Shown piece by piece: positions 58,301 through 64,000 of a DNA stretch of 64,000 bases. Origin of the DNA: Lentisphaeraceae bacterium. GTDB taxonomy: Bacteria > Verrucomicrobiota > Kiritimatiellia > RFP12 > DVOR01. Location: contig SFJE01000003.1 in the NCBI GenBank assembly GCA_004555175.1, forward strand, positions 81,380 to 145,379. Direction: 5' to 3'. A program made the position numbers and the translations under genes. Numbering within the stretch: the first letter of the stretch is position 1; the number at the start of each line of letters is the position of its first letter. The notes beneath the pieces are model-generated. The model worked only from the letters and a program-made list of their open reading frames with translations, made no database searches and was not told the origin of the DNA.

Positions 58301-61300
58301 CCTTGGCCGCCGCCTCCGTCACCTGCTGACCCACCAGCGCGCTCGACCACACCGCCAAGTCATCCACCTGACCATCGTGCCCGGACCACTTCGTAAAGCC
58401 GTGCCCCACACCGCCGTGCATCGAGCCAATCTGGAACTGCGTCAGCGTCTTGGCGAAGTCGCCCTTCGCCACCGCCACCTGCTCGCCGTTGACGTAGCAG
58501 GTGATGGTCCCCTCGGTGTGCGTCAGCAAGAGGTGGTTCCAGGTCTCCCCCGACCCCGCGAGCTGGACGGTGAAGAGCTCAACGATGCCCGAACCCGTGG
58601 GATTGTGCCACAGCGTTGCCGTGTTGCCCGCGCCCTTGGTCAGGTAGAGCGCGCCGGGCGTGCCCGCCTGACCAAAGCCAAAGAGCACATCCTTCTCCTG
58701 CGTAGCCTTGAGGCGGAAATAGGTGCCAAAGCTCCACGCGCTGCTTGGGAGCTGGAAGCCGCCAGACCACGGCGTACCAGAGGCCAGGCACTTGCCATTA
58801 TCGGAATCCGCGTAGGAGGCCCCTTCGTTATTCAAGGAGCCATCCTCCTGCGCGTCATCGGCCTTGACGAGGTCGCCATTGTCAAAGGTATAGTGATACT
58901 TCGGCGCGCCCAAGCCTTCGACGGTGCCGGTGATGGCCGAGGAGTCGTTGATGGTAATGGTGTTGCCGCTGGCGCTCCAGCTGCCCGAGGGTGCCGGATT
59001 GCCGGTGCTGGCGAGCACGGTAAAGCGGGCTGTGGCCGGCGCCCCCATCACCGTAAAGATATAGGGGAAGGAGAGCTCGCTGTAGAGGTCGGCCCCCAGC
59101 TGCACGGTGTAGTCGCCCTCGGGGATGAAGCCCGCCGGAAAATACTTGGCCAAATCCGCGCGCGTCTGATAGAGAATGGTGCCACCATCGGCCAGGGTAA
59201 ACTTGCTCACGGTCGCATCGCCCGCGCCTTCCATTGCCGGGCGCGCCGACAGCGCCGTGGCGCGCGAAGCGAAGTTCGCCGCCCCGCTCGCCATCTGCGC
59301 GAACTCCACCGAAATCTCCCCCACCCCGTCCGTGGCGAAAGTGCCGCCGGTGGTCACCAACCGCTCGAGGGTCTGCGCCGTGGCGGCGTTCACCTTCAGC
59401 GTCCCAGCCTGCGCCTGCACCTCGAAGGTCAGCGTGGTCGGCAACTGCGCGAGCACCTGCGTATTCGTGCCCTGCTTGATGAGCGCGCAGACCGCATCGG
59501 TGAGCGTGGCATCGCGCGTAGCAGCCGTAAAGTCCCCCTCAAAGGAGGCCGTGCCGGCACCGGAGCCGGTCAGCGTCAAGGCCGTCAAATCGCCCAGCTC
59601 CACCGTGCCCGCACCGGCAAGCGACGCCACCGAGAGGGCGCTCACCCCCGCCTCGGGCGCAACCTGCGCACCCGCCGCCACCGTCAACTTCACGTCATTG
59701 AGCGTATTCCCCTCGGCCACCACGCAATTCCCCTCGGCCACCGTCAAAGGCTGCGCGCCAAAGGTGCAATGCGCCAGACGCAACGCGCCCGCGCCCTGCT
59801 TCGTTAACGTCCCACTCCCGCTCACCGTGGTCTCCGTCAGGAAGAGGGTCTTCCCCGCCTCCGGCACCTCAATGACCGAATCCGCCGCCACCGTCAGTGC
59901 GCCGGAATAGGTGACGTCGCCAAAGACCGCCTGAATGGCCGCCAAGCCTCCACGCCCGGAGCGGTTCATAAACTCCACCTTGAGGGAGCGATCGGTTAGA
60001 CTGGGCAGCACCATCACATTGGTGCCCTCGGCCACTGTGGTGCGGCCGGTACGCGCATTGCCCCACCCTGTCGTCCCCTGTGTCAGCGCGCCGTTCACAT
60101 AGGTATAGGAGGTCGTCGTGCCACTGTCACCAGTAATATCGCGTGCGGAGAAGACTTGGTTAGTCGTGTCGCAACTCGAGTAAAGGTAGAGCGTATAACG
60201 CCGCGCAGCAAAGGCCTCGGGGATTGTCAGCGTGACATTCGCCCGCCCCCCATTGACTGCGCCATCATCGAGATAACCGCCCAAGTAGTTCGTCATCTGC
60301 GTGGGCGTGTTTCGGCCAACATCGTCATAGTTATTATTACGCGCCCAGGCCAATGCTCCCGACCAGGACTCGACAGAAGCACCCGACCGCCTTGCTTTCT
60401 CAATCTGAACCGCCTTCAAATCCGCCGTTCCCGTTGTCGACGAAGCCGCAACGGCACTCCAATACTCACCGAGCATCGGCACCAACCCCGCCACTTCGTC
60501 CGCCGCAACCGCACCCTTGTCAGGATAGAAGTTCACCGAAAGCGCGTGGCGCACCTCAGAACCCTTGAGCGTGCCGCCGTTGAGCGTCACCGCCTGGGCG
60601 CAACGCAGGCCATTCAGGTCGAAGACGCCCCCGGCGTTCACCGTCACAGCCCCGGTGCCGTAGGCTGCCACGCCCTGCCAGAGCAGCGTCCCATTCACCA
60701 CCGTCCCGCCCGTAAAGTCATTGGCGGCATTGCTCAACGCGGCGGTCTGCCCGGTCTCAATCGTCACCGACCCTGCGCCGGTCACCTGGGCCGAGAGCGT
60801 TGCGCGCGGGGCCAACACGGCCGTCGAGGCCACCTTGATGGTGCTCCCTTCCGTGGCTGCCGCATCGGCCGCCACGGCCAAGGTCCCTTCGTTGACTTCA
60901 ATGGCCGTGGTCAATGTCTGCGCGCCCGCCAGCGTCAGCGTCCCCCCGCCCAAGAGGGCGAACTGCCCCGGCGCGGCCGCGGCATCCAACGTCAGTGTCG
61001 CCGCTCCGGCGACCGTGAGTTCGGCGCGATCATCCGCCGCCAGCTCGCTCAGCAACTTCGTCTCGCCGCGCGTATTAGTGAAGGTCACCGTGCTCACCGC
61101 TCCATCGGCCGAAAGCGTGGCCGACCACACCGTCAGCTCATTCGTCGGCACCTCCACCACCTGAATGGCGGTAATATTGCCGCGCGCTGGCTCCCGCCGC
61201 CAAGTTGTCAGCTTCATCTCATCGCCGGAGAGGTTGCGGAGGCAGAGCACATTCACCCCCAAGGCTGGCGTTCCCCACGCAGCCGGCCTGGCATCGCCCC

Positions 61301-63152
61301 ACGCGGTTGCAGTCTCTGCCACCGAGGCCTCCGTCGCGCCATCAGCCACATAGTAATGGTGCGCAGTGTCGTCCCCAAGCGTAATGGAGCCATTCTTGTC
61401 CCAGGCGTTGGCCGCCATATAGACGTAGACATCATACAGCTTGTAGGGAATGCCCGAGATCTTTACCTTGACGGTATCTTCCGCCTCACCGCTATCCACC
61501 AATGTATCGCGGAAGAGCGGATAGACCGTCGAGTCCCCGGTCTGGGTTTCCAATTTGCGGGCCGTTGCCGTAACCGTTATCGCGGAGCCCGTAGTGTCAC
61601 GCAACGCCTCCGAGAAGGTAATGGTGCCGGTGTCTCCGCCACGGTTCTCCGTGGTCATGTTCCGCCACTGCGCTGCCGGATAGGGGGCCACGCCGTAGTC
61701 GGTCCCCTCCACGAGCGGACTGTCCCCCACGGTGAAGTTCACGTTCAGCGCGCGCGGCACGCGCAGGCTAAAGGTCATCGCCGGAGCGTATTGGGAGGCT
61801 GCAGTGTTAAAGGTGAAGTCCGCCGAGCTCGCGGCCTTCTGCAGGGCCAAGAAGCGCGCCGTCACGGCGTTGGAGGTATTGAAGGTGTCCCCAACGGCGA
61901 CATTCTCCTGCGCCGTCAGATAGATGCGATAGGCGGAGGTGCCATCAATCGTCGGCGCCTCCGTGAAGGTGTAAGCCACCGTCATCTTCGTAGCGGCCCA
62001 CGGCGTCGGCTCGGCGGCATCACTCACGCCGAGCACCTTGTCGGCGGTATCGGTCAGCACCAAGTATTTGGCGTTGTTATTGTTCGCGCCACTCCCTTCG
62101 CGGAAGAAGATCGTCACCCCCTCCAGCTTCGTCCCGGCACGAATGGCACTCACCCCCGTCGGCCCCGTCAGCGCCAGTTCCGAGCTCCCGAACTTAATCG
62201 TCGTGACCGAGGCATTGCCGACATTAACCTCGTTCATCGTGCCCAACACAGCACCCAACACCGAAGCCGGCAGTTCGGTCGGCGGCACGGCCGCCGCGTG
62301 ATCCTTCAACCACGTCACCCCCTCCGCGCTGAGCGCGCGGTCAAAGAGCGCCACCTCATCGAGATCTTGCCGCGAGCCGGGCGCGTTTTGGTAGGCACCA
62401 CCCTCGGGCGTCGACAGGTTCCCATTCCCGCGCGTGCGCCCAATGAGCAACTCCTTCACCACCCAGGTGCCATCGGTGATGCCCGCCACCGTGATGGTCC
62501 CCTTGCGCTCCCCATCCTGCCACAGTTCAAAGGTGGGCTGACCGCCCCCCGCATCCGGCACGCACCGCACGGCATAGTGGTGCCACACATTCTTTTCAAA
62601 GGGGGCCATATTCGTGCCCTCGGTCACCGTAACGGCCGCCTTGTCGGTAGCAATATCGGTGGTATTCGCGCGCTTCACCACCAAGGCATAGCCCTGATTA
62701 TTGGAGATATTCACATTCAAGTGGAGCGAGAGGTTGTCCCCCTCCCCCACCTTGCCCAAGGTCATTCCAATCGGCCCCAACCCCGGATCGCCGGGAGCCC
62801 CAGCCGCCTGCGCCTGGAAGCTCAGCGTCCACCCCGTCCCCGTCGTGGCACCCAAACCATTCCCATTGCGGAAGCGAATGCCCGACGATCCCGTTCCCAA
62901 CGCATTCCCGCTGCCATTCCAACCCGCTGCCTTCGTGGCATTAAAGGTGATGCCCCCGTTCGTGCTCATCGGGAAGGCCCGAGCCCCCGATCCCAGATCC
63001 TTCGGCGCGATATAGTTACTCGAGCCCGACATCACCGCCTCGAAGTCCATCTTGTGCAGCATCGTCACGCCGGCATCGGCCGCCTGCGCAGAAAATCCAA
63101 GGGGCAACAAGGCGAGAAGACCCGTCATCCAAAAGCTCATCGCACGCGTCAT
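43320..63152 (-). CDS. Giant secreted repeat protein (6,610 residues), LamG and beta-helix modules
   Basis: ATG 63152 is chosen because GGAGGA lies 9 bases upstream and a signal peptide follows (MTRAMSFWMTGLLALLPLGF, SAQAAD). The open frame extends 44 codons further, with another possible start at 63272 behind GAGG; that would give an extended signal region. A LamG-like domain is at about 30-283 (KMDFEAVMSGSS to SRQDLDEVALFDRALS), and a second at about 1418-1612. Six recurring modules of the LSVNF...GLAAIQ type end near residues 663, 1073, 1984, 2354, 3298 and 4833. Between and after them are long runs of autotransporter-like beta-strand repeats (GSGTLTKQGAGALRL; GAGTLRLSGANNALTL). The end (YVLRQKSDGLYLYRSNTRF, WLLVR) has no beta-barrel, PEP-CTERM or LPXTG signal. 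Probably a surface adhesin or glycan-binding polymer; export route unknown. Confidence 0.88.
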   Translation of the reverse strand: MTRAMSFWMTGLLALLPLGFSAQAADAGVTMLHKMDFEAVMSGSSNYIAPKDLGSGARAFPMSTNGGITFNATKAAGWNGSGNALGTGSSGIRFRNGNGLGATTGTGWTLSFQAQAAGAPGDPGLGPIGMTLGKVGEGDNLSLHLNVNISNNQGYALVVKRANTTDIATDKAAVTVTEGTNMAPFEKNVWHHYAVRCVPDAGGGQPTFELWQDGERKGTITVAGITDGTWVVKELLIGRTRGNGNLSTPEGGAYQNAPGSRQDLDEVALFDRALSAEGVTWLKDHAAAVPPTELPASVLGAVLGTMNEVNVGNASVTTIKFGSSELALTGPTGVSAIRAGTKLEGVTIFFREGSGANNNNAKYLVLTDTADKVLGVSDAAEPTPWAATKMTVAYTFTEAPTIDGTSAYRIYLTAQENVAVGDTFNTSNAVTARFLALQKAASSADFTFNTAASQYAPAMTFSLRVPRALNVNFTVGDSPLVEGTDYGVAPYPAAQWRNMTTENRGGDTGTITFSEALRDTTGSAITVTATARKLETQTGDSTVYPLFRDTLVDSGEAEDTVKVKISGIPYKLYDVYVYMAANAWDKNGSITLGDDTAHHYYVADGATEASVAETATAWGDARPAAWGTPALGVNVLCLRNLSGDEMKLTTWRREPARGNITAIQVVEVPTNELTVWSATLSADGAVSTVTFTNTRGETKLLSELAADDRAELTVAGAATLTLDAAAAPGQFALLGGGTLTLAGAQTLTTAIEVNEGTLAVAADAAATEGSTIKVASTAVLAPRATLSAQVTGAGSVTIETGQTAALSNAANDFTGGTVVNGTLLWQGVAAYGTGAVTVNAGGVFDLNGLRCAQAVTLNGGTLKGSEVRHALSVNFYPDKGAVAADEVAGLVPMLGEYWSAVAASSTTGTADLKAVQIEKARRSGASVESWSGALAWARNNNYDDVGRNTPTQMTNYLGGYLDDGAVNGGRANVTLTIPEAFAARRYTLYLYSSCDTTNQVFSARDITGDSGTTTSYTYVNGALTQGTTGWGNARTGRTTVAEGTNVMVLPSLTDRSLKVEFMNRSGRGGLAAIQAVFGDVTYSGALTVAADSVIEVPEAGKTLFLTETTVSGSGTLTKQGAGALRLAHCTFGAQPLTVAEGNCVVAEGNTLNDVKLTVAAGAQVAPEAGVSALSVASLAGAGTVELGDLTALTLTGSGAGTASFEGDFTAATRDATLTDAVCALIKQGTNTQVLAQLPTTLTFEVQAQAGTLKVNAATAQTLERLVTTGGTFATDGVGEISVEFAQMASGAANFASRATALSARPAMEGAGDATVSKFTLADGGTILYQTRADLAKYFPAGFIPEGDYTVQLGADLYSELSFPYIFTVMGAPATARFTVLASTGNPAPSGSWSASGNTITINDSSAITGTVEGLGAPKYHYTFDNGDLVKADDAQEDGSLNNEGASYADSDNGKCLASGTPWSGGFQLPSSAWSFGTYFRLKATQEKDVLFGFGQAGTPGALYLTKGAGNTATLWHNPTGSGIVELFTVQLAGSGETWNHLLLTHTEGTITCYVNGEQVAVAKGDFAKTLTQFQIGSMHGGVGHGFTKWSGHDGQVDDLAVWSSALVGQQVTEAAAKVMGKWRWREGETPALALDAAATDWQMVDGTLGAWPGTEADKNYTAAVSFTTSATLKALFEATDTFPAREVLWDGAAVTFEARETALTLSAGAPRLAVANDLTVDLAGVEQALLKAACSTPAQLKLADGVYSGEITLRNVPDELFVTAVAQADGLYAYISQVPQLTVNAWEWILSVDNRWDGAGSGVLYGLDAIAVYGENWGEIGGTGGTISSLKKQDGTASGVAVTASFGGSVTYWYGYSDKVKKGYAAGPSRYTFSNLPAGDYAVVLYAVSPNNVQASPVRVTDVTGNVYYTYRNGALQRSAEVPAVAWGRNNVDGYVVGQNTIVMPATANDGGSIVVEISDANAPTAGPGLDWQTTVGRGYTAGIQLVKMKASEAYARTLTGNGTWNAARAWTKLADGTTVDVPPAGATLFLTVTADTTLTMGSERPDLAAMIVDGAGALTLDYGTFGLTAKDDYANAPFERILLAVEEGLPENLAIRTAALNYGAYATVTYTETEVVATVNAPEGLWQETGTERILSINFADAEGNQLTGTAQEGLAGYEVHAALWSQFIGAAQTARTVNVNVYNFADRAKGSAAAVATGTLTYTATVWKTTTADANAKGLFKGYLDDNGSSNWASSTLRAEVTLPADWSSRYTAILYKAADTNLDKTKFTAALINGLWYSYVNGALTSLASFPVSSLPGAEYDWGSVKSRQEYIAGTNVMVVSGLSGQTFVTEKWASRGAWTSFDARGGLAAIQLKEEKVLTPGTVKTFIAEASGNVSWASLQWRDENVHGTGDDKPGANDAATIVLTGDLSLDLSGVVVKHLTIYGNGHAVSFGHRSEATVGSWAFVNDTTLALTQTGETLPANTVVYPKRVRYAYSYTGDVTTTTRYEQEFAAGFKGTLTPQGGLVEFKDGAVRFTGLSITGTETDLLFSGNTVVTLENGVPFSFGTANLTFKDNAQVTAEAMRLVDAQGDEVATGRTVNLTMQDDATINITGSANNARGRNSLVWPHWSGTLNASLRDNAKLVAEKAALTVGCADSEALQGRLTLADNAEVRVAGLKGYGTVANTRYDITLKGGKLLVGSAGMGLDAARPVTLNFQGGTFGVWQDLACGEAEHAFFSEVTGNPIIASEATLTLTRPEPFFTDPAARAEVRSGNLVLQGKDFTGALPSLTLANGSALKLENCAPTLPGLTLAGGSLELAAGFPTVETLTFQANSIVRVPLRERLSEGGYLTMANNRQVPALTRAVFELVLDPDRSETSRVLPLVPLVLGNYTEGTEPQVKGFGVLNNTNSAISDYAAVFQSGSAGRGLYASLKGNEVLKEHTVHLNADTDALPQGGYPLIQSTLDAYPYHVFSGELANAKVIVPEGGVALPHAAFIGNPIKIVAQGSTPGPLLQGINYTFSTDVTFDLSAWAAAMPEVVRGAVKGVPASLCLISGGVVKAPASVRLKADLGTYTLPDGVEGTVETTAQGVYYVVRYERRVRTLSVNFTESTVPLVAPPAQVGAYVLPISGWNSLEGVFSSANLVLSDVGGVAQEVATAVADSTQPTQLLSYTAQTNQATGASVPLLQVRLDDSTAQQLRLVNVPFEAYRVVLIFANDLEGAAYATATINGSRYAMDAEGYTRRDIAGYLATDAKGNPTIDIPADTQWGSTNFTPASAPVALGTNALVSDVLTTSAVTIDLPGFTYAQRYAGLAALQILEAPDLTAAGQLLSCAYTFPADGDYALSALTLSGSAETWANGPENQLFLTSDYNVTLTLPKGFEADRIVCAGSGTITLRVEGNGGAALRELDATQLANITVDFPATGVVFSPAIERSRFEQAFDNNSQPYTIAAGTTLALGEHSGIITEFDDNGTATLDIDEAGSRGTLRRDYPVTQTGSISRSKLTFAFKQGVVTAGTNNSTYSLLVEAGDSFRVTGKYFPAFNDELGGAVPWNWAYTQTGGQVSFESAGANNDGICCFSSDDGTANSTAIFNLSGDAETRFQLSAIRSWSTYVALQVNVSGQATLALGAAGFYHRNRANSTYTATFSELGTLEATAATLGATYVTPTFNGGRLTTQQPEANFTLPLVFNGSETEPTIIAPNSLSTILLSGANSGDGKIVVAQGTLAVANVAALAQTDVTVKAGATFEARALDGTRNYDVTFEAGATCAATTAAEPTYPYTAQIAGTLAFQADLSTVTFRLNGKAYTVLDSDVDTDHGTVTFRADAQKTGKAITWNNINGPGGEWTQGSTDPWVDNAAYADGDQVTFPANPVDAARTVGPIRGHLRPGALMMPSAGDGYTFTSEGGLQGFLDLRDCVANGGALNLGGGVIYDVPIALTSPAVKLLQGSLTLRLLGVMSNDNKTATLVGSGNLNGDTQANHGVWAGENAGENYTGNITWSPHAGETQILGAFGAQLAGDRTVTIAGQVAADGSVSGGTVQIAGATPGTNWNANFSGAFEVRDGATLDFTMTRGDDNNPYFRVNGSSLADRDQPVFTLSNGATLRFSKCRNILGGYGQNTNASLIARQPIVIGYKSTLDYSYTSDSHQVLPYGLRFNGDGATVQINEKKQSDRQGIFIARGATLTVAGIGDEGDLADPATDKSMVTDPDTGAEVRSPTYGRLTRGITAIIKGLNEEVGLVRLDSGIDGRNDIALEVREGSTLRLLANLTHPGTNSADDVDFYKQGTGRLTLEHPTIAARNTIVVKAGVLGGVAELTHADSAITVESGATIEGGLRVPSLTINAGATLALDATGVKPLRCDRALFTANGTVTVASLLPADAIPSAAGREPVKVMSWNAAQAVDSVNFVLGEALSNAGYGLQVRNDGLYLMRNVVYVRELSFDGTPDKVVAAWFAPTGWYRQEDPNTLRDFDPAENETATALFLLPDRYTADSVAPALLLNLTREANFSTVRVGVKVNEPVTDEAGNPVTDSAGNPVMQKVVRLLQSSITYSYVLTNEPMPSAGEAYAFTWVSTRLVEGPAATSLAGVTASVPTGYAYTQLDTTVVVYASATSFTPALNLNFTGKSSGDPAWVSLNAGNCGAVPYAGVYWNNLAANGGDGTDLVAEGNNGRQLLRAYATVAGVTTDEGQAATCEVSFISSGAETVSSRRGDGNVCLSASFLKGQNVENDAALLTAGGLHAPGVNNGWQVMVKGVPFKDCDLYLLFAGTDDGPVTYPAVRVKVGSGDWRTYSAVNGFVAPADRTDRWSGRGSLISGNFVNATNMLHLRLNVANGEDIEVCSIDGQLGAPASVGLAAMQIVQCTDGVSNDRLGTGNWSDPAGWARETSDGQVKGRWIDTTDAAPRWAKIPTTSYLTADMVASTPYLRITGGSDLLLNGTEGVLSTGTVDLYDALAGAKVTFAKDLFASAPNVVMAPDVTVCLPESAGTTTCDFRWVYDDATRTGTASTEATIQKTQAGDLTLTRKNLNKLQIDDGTLWLDSTKDGDYTRSAAITGPGTLGKTGSNAVTLAANSLQLEGVTGLHVSQGTLNWIGGSRTYPAGQRHIIDGGTLVYDGTNASEGAANAPTHLPNAVFEVSNGATFRFKGNNALRKSLPSVIVDNATVESNYNGGSWNAQDHPHVGTITLRNGTVALVRDPSVAWWAAWDRQGLVIHGSLIVESGSNNQITLSSNKNEGLAFSEENTGLVVAAGATITSHVGISGVNLSNDGPRKFTKRGPGTWIQAVTLFGPDRDLFEGVPIDVEGGTFSYRIGGATHSLIDGKTDATITVKAGARLEGNVVFTAGSPILIEEGGTLAPYVPGVVSSSISAQKLTLNSGAILEFDLANTTGGALKNAAEGSVTFVGDLTVRLVNLPNTFTNEVQLTNFAVAPTGTPTISCPEAVALDATVQYKADANGVNQLFLVPSGASYTWADQNGSWSETLWRHSSSADPVAFPGGTMGEGTPPARIQASTSAVNLAVDKGTRTPDGKDWAMTGLVLTAAANRSITLTEALEALSDPLASGIALNRLVVKGALWKLGDGSATVAAPIAFYQVGEGSVNLAASKLTLKHPLLIQQAANTGALTTVPVPIDIAAGATLEYALGVSADEGTVIAAQSPTYSPITQTLSGEMTGAGTLRLSGANNALTLTGKVDNSLAYEVTGAGATLTLSGTIPETTPAATRTLTLAAGTFLSATTESAFGWSPWAATLAASADNGARVSTTSNARFRGSVEVTGTGTATFGTTQGYLDGTTTFEVPANATLTLGGSWQSPEDVATTDTLTKRGAGTLAITGAYASNLPLTVEAGTVEVSGTVAVDELNPDVVADWTLEAGTTLRLANGNRLNLNKGSLLVSSGATLDLAGQSREVVGRVTLQSGAVIRLGDGTSLGTTTFKSAVSADGTIWVNLDALDPATFGTASGTKSYTVLTFEDGGKVNGTGVFRLGGEKQVAWAQAGWTLRTSGSSVILEAFGANSGVYTWAGTADAHAWSDAVWVLSDINVDKQRRAWPSDASLKPYVAFLDKVIVANSDNTEMEEEVPEAAHSIARTVAVQTLGGLRCANDGFDYTLSAEGAAGILSIDGELLKTGAQDLTFSQAVSFGANGALKLLGGRTCLEGALSASSGDFKKPLTLAGGAELAFRYVSGNAYLGGLFTGDGTGTLRFNSPGSLTVVAELKGLKTLAVEKGSVVLTAAEQLALDPEVQLAEQTTLAYNPSTLAQGGAVKLRVNPNTAAAGILSWGAGASNETAKAPRLTRADGIPDGVPSVNVAELRYAPASGHLILDPGHAVLPASAKLTMNNSAAGATAFWMGASTAQGTTLDYAGLTGSGLIGVEPVVDPAADSAWRTTRTLTLDLDPTTPDEARIFRGTFAGALTLDSTRVDAALTVNNANTAAGDARFVLAGASESPYLGPLTVGEHTRVDVTGSWFGPVAVDPNGGELGGSGTVASGNNEVTIPEGGLITASAIGPRVRPDGSTTTELMPATLTVGGTLSLVPGSKLRVVIRNNAQEVAETSCVQAERLRLPTIVEDPNNEVKLQVVIDDEGGAVASNTKILGWNTIDGASKINGELFYTNGNVRTDYVLRQKSDGLYLYRSNTRFWLLVR

Positions 63153-63295
63153 TGTCTTCTTCCTCCGCTCGCATAAGGCACGCATAAGTCCTGTAAAACC
63201 AAAGGACAATGCCACATTCTCCGCGCCGGCACCCGCCGCCGCGCTCAATCCACTGCGCAAAAATCTCTTCATTGCGTACCTCATAGCACACCATT

Positions 63296-63304
63296 AGTCT
63301 ACCA
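63296..63304 (-). promoter_or_regulatory. Probable extended -10 promoter of the giant gene
   Basis: Minus strand TGG-TAGACT. The predicted start near 63289 gives a leader of about 137 bases to ATG 63152, or 17 bases to the alternative ATG at 63272. Confidence 0.45.
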
Positions 63305-63349
63305 CAACCCCCGCGAGAAGCAAATAAAAATGAGGAGAGGGGCTCGCGA

Positions 63350-63450
63350 TGCTACGCTCGCGTGAAGTGCGGGCTTCGCCCGCGTGAGGTGCCGCTTCGC
63401 GGCGTGAGGGTGGCCCTGCGGGCCGTGAGGGGCTCGCTGCGCTCGCGATA
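63350..63450. repeat. Micro-hairpin array punctuated by GTGAGG
   Basis: Consecutive perfect small palindromes GCGGGC-TTC-GCCCGC, CCGC-TTC-GCGG, GGCCC-TGC-GGGCC and GCTCGCTGCGCTCGC, separated by GTGAGGTG, GTGAGGGTG and GTGAGGG. Confidence 0.7.
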
Positions 63451-63562
63451 GGGCCTAGCTCGACTCGAGGTAGGCCCTAGGTCAAGGCGAGGTCGGCCCT
63501 AGGTCGAGGCGAGGTAGGGCCTAGGCCGAGGCGAGGTAGGGCCTAGGCCGATGCGCGCTAGG
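63449..63562. repeat. 22-bp tandem array (about five units)
   Basis: Units of the type AGGCGAGGTAGGGCCTAGG repeat with a period of about 22 bp and a few substitutions (GTAGGCCCTAG, GTCGGCCCTAG). Each holds an AGGCCT or GGCCTAGG palindrome. Confidence 0.7.
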
Positions 63563-63660
63563 CCGGATCATCCGGAGATTCCCGGAGATTCCGGATCATC
63601 CGGAGAGTCCGGAGGCGGCCCGCCAATGGGGGGCAGGGGGCAAGGCCCCCCGCGTGAGGT
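63553..63660 (+). repeat. TCCGGA element, copy 4
   Basis: GCGCTAGGCCGGATCATCCG with about five TCCGGA-type units (one reads TCCCGGA), then GGCGGCCCGCCAATGGGGGG and the GGGGGCAAGGCCCCC hairpin, ending in GCGTGAGGTG. Confidence 0.75.
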
Positions 63661-63783
63661 GCGCCTTCGGCGCGTGAGGTGGGCCGCGGGGACGCGGCCC
63701 GTCAAAACGGGCGACGTAAAACGCTGAATGGAACCCACCCCTACCGTGCCCGCTGCGCGGCGGGAAGGGACCCTGCAGAGCAC

Positions 63784-63905
63784 ACCTTCAACGCGCCGAA
63801 GGCGCACCTCTCGGCGGCATAACCGCCACCCTCACGCCGCGAAGCGGCACCTCACGCGCCAAAGGTGCACCTCTCGGCCCATAGGCCACCTCACGCGAGC
63901 ACAGC
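63784..63905. repeat. Micro-hairpin array punctuated by CACCTC
   Basis: GCGCC-GAA-GGCGC, GGCGG-CATAA-CCGCC, CCGC-GAA-GCGG, GCGCC-AAA-GGTGC and GGCC-CATA-GGCC, separated by ACCTCTCG or ACCTCACG. No gene is supported between 63153 and 63952. Confidence 0.7.
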
Positions 63906-63908
63906 GGC

Positions 63909-63942
63909 AAAAAAGAGAGCGGGCTTGGGGCCCGCTCTCTTC
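63909..63942 (-). terminator. Rho-independent terminator
   Basis: Minus strand AGAGAGCGGGC-CCCAA-GCCCGCTCTCT followed by TTTTTT, about 10 bases after the stop of the partial gene at the right edge. Confidence 0.88.
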
Positions 63943-63952
63943 GCCAAAGCGC

Positions 63953-64000
63953 TTACTTCTTGTGGCGATTTGCCTTGATGCGTTTGCGATACTTGTGCTT
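63953..64000 (-). CDS. Small very basic protein, AURKAIP1/COX24-like (partial, C-terminal 15 residues)
   Basis: Only the last 15 codons and TAA are inside the window: KHKYRKRIKANRHKK. Nine or so of 15 residues are Lys or Arg, with His and Tyr in the pattern KHKYRKR...NRHKK. This is the C-terminal pattern of very short AURKAIP1/COX24-domain proteins and related ribosome-associated peptides. A strong terminator follows, supporting a real gene. The 5' part is outside the window, so the length and start are unknown. Confidence 0.65.
   Translation of the reverse strand, partial: KHKYRKRIKANRHKK

Noticed and set aside
63285..63952. Small basic ORFs in the right-hand spacer
   Set aside because: They consist of translated repeat arrays, lack ribosome-binding sites and have no recognisable motif.

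Overview
The window looks like a high-GC bacterial chromosome segment from the Planctomycetes-Verrucomicrobia-Chlamydiae superphylum. The best guess is a host-associated Kiritimatiellota lineage or a close relative. This rests on two PEP-CTERM sorting signals (PEPTVLALLALGVAGLA), a prepilin-like protein with an H-X9-DG-type end (ADGHVEAIRDP), two giant secreted proteins with LamG and lamin-tail-like modules, and GC-rich spacers full of short palindromes. The taxon is inferred from these family features; there is no rRNA or tRNA gene to confirm it.

Left part (1-19.6 kb): housekeeping and cell-envelope genes. On the minus strand are a fumarase alpha subunit, L-aspartate oxidase (nadB) and a glycosyltransferase cut by the window edge. 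A small structured RNA with its own promoter and terminator lies upstream of them. On the plus strand follow a secreted thioredoxin-like protein, uvrB and an orphan gene. Next come an acyl-CoA ligase and a membrane protein (minus), divergent from rarA-nnr (plus). Then metY, and an operon of antiporter-EIIA fusion, secreted coiled-coil protein and VTT-domain membrane protein (all minus).

Middle part (19.8-43.1 kb): a prepilin-like gene sits directly upstream of a 3,940-residue secreted protein. After these come tsaC, ribE-pgi, and a mirror-image pair of two-gene cassettes. Each cassette holds a secreted two-module protein followed by a PEP-CTERM protein; one first gene has lost its signal peptide. 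ppdK follows with a strong terminator.

Right part (43.3-64 kb): a single 6,610-residue secreted repeat protein takes up almost a third of the window. It is followed by a spacer built of palindrome arrays and the last 15 codons of a tiny basic AURKAIP1/COX24-like protein. The two giant genes together cover about half of the window.

The most unusual material is between and at the edges of genes: three elements with GTCGACA-repeat arms, one extending a protein C-terminus and one lying inside the start of tsaC; a pair of AATAAGACGGGG arrays differing by exactly one 22-bp unit; four TCCGGA-repeat elements; micro-hairpins punctuated by CACCTCACG; and promoters whose -10 box lies 6-7 bases before the start codon, predicting leaderless mRNAs. 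No mobile-element genes, CRISPR array, tRNA or confident rRNA gene is seen.
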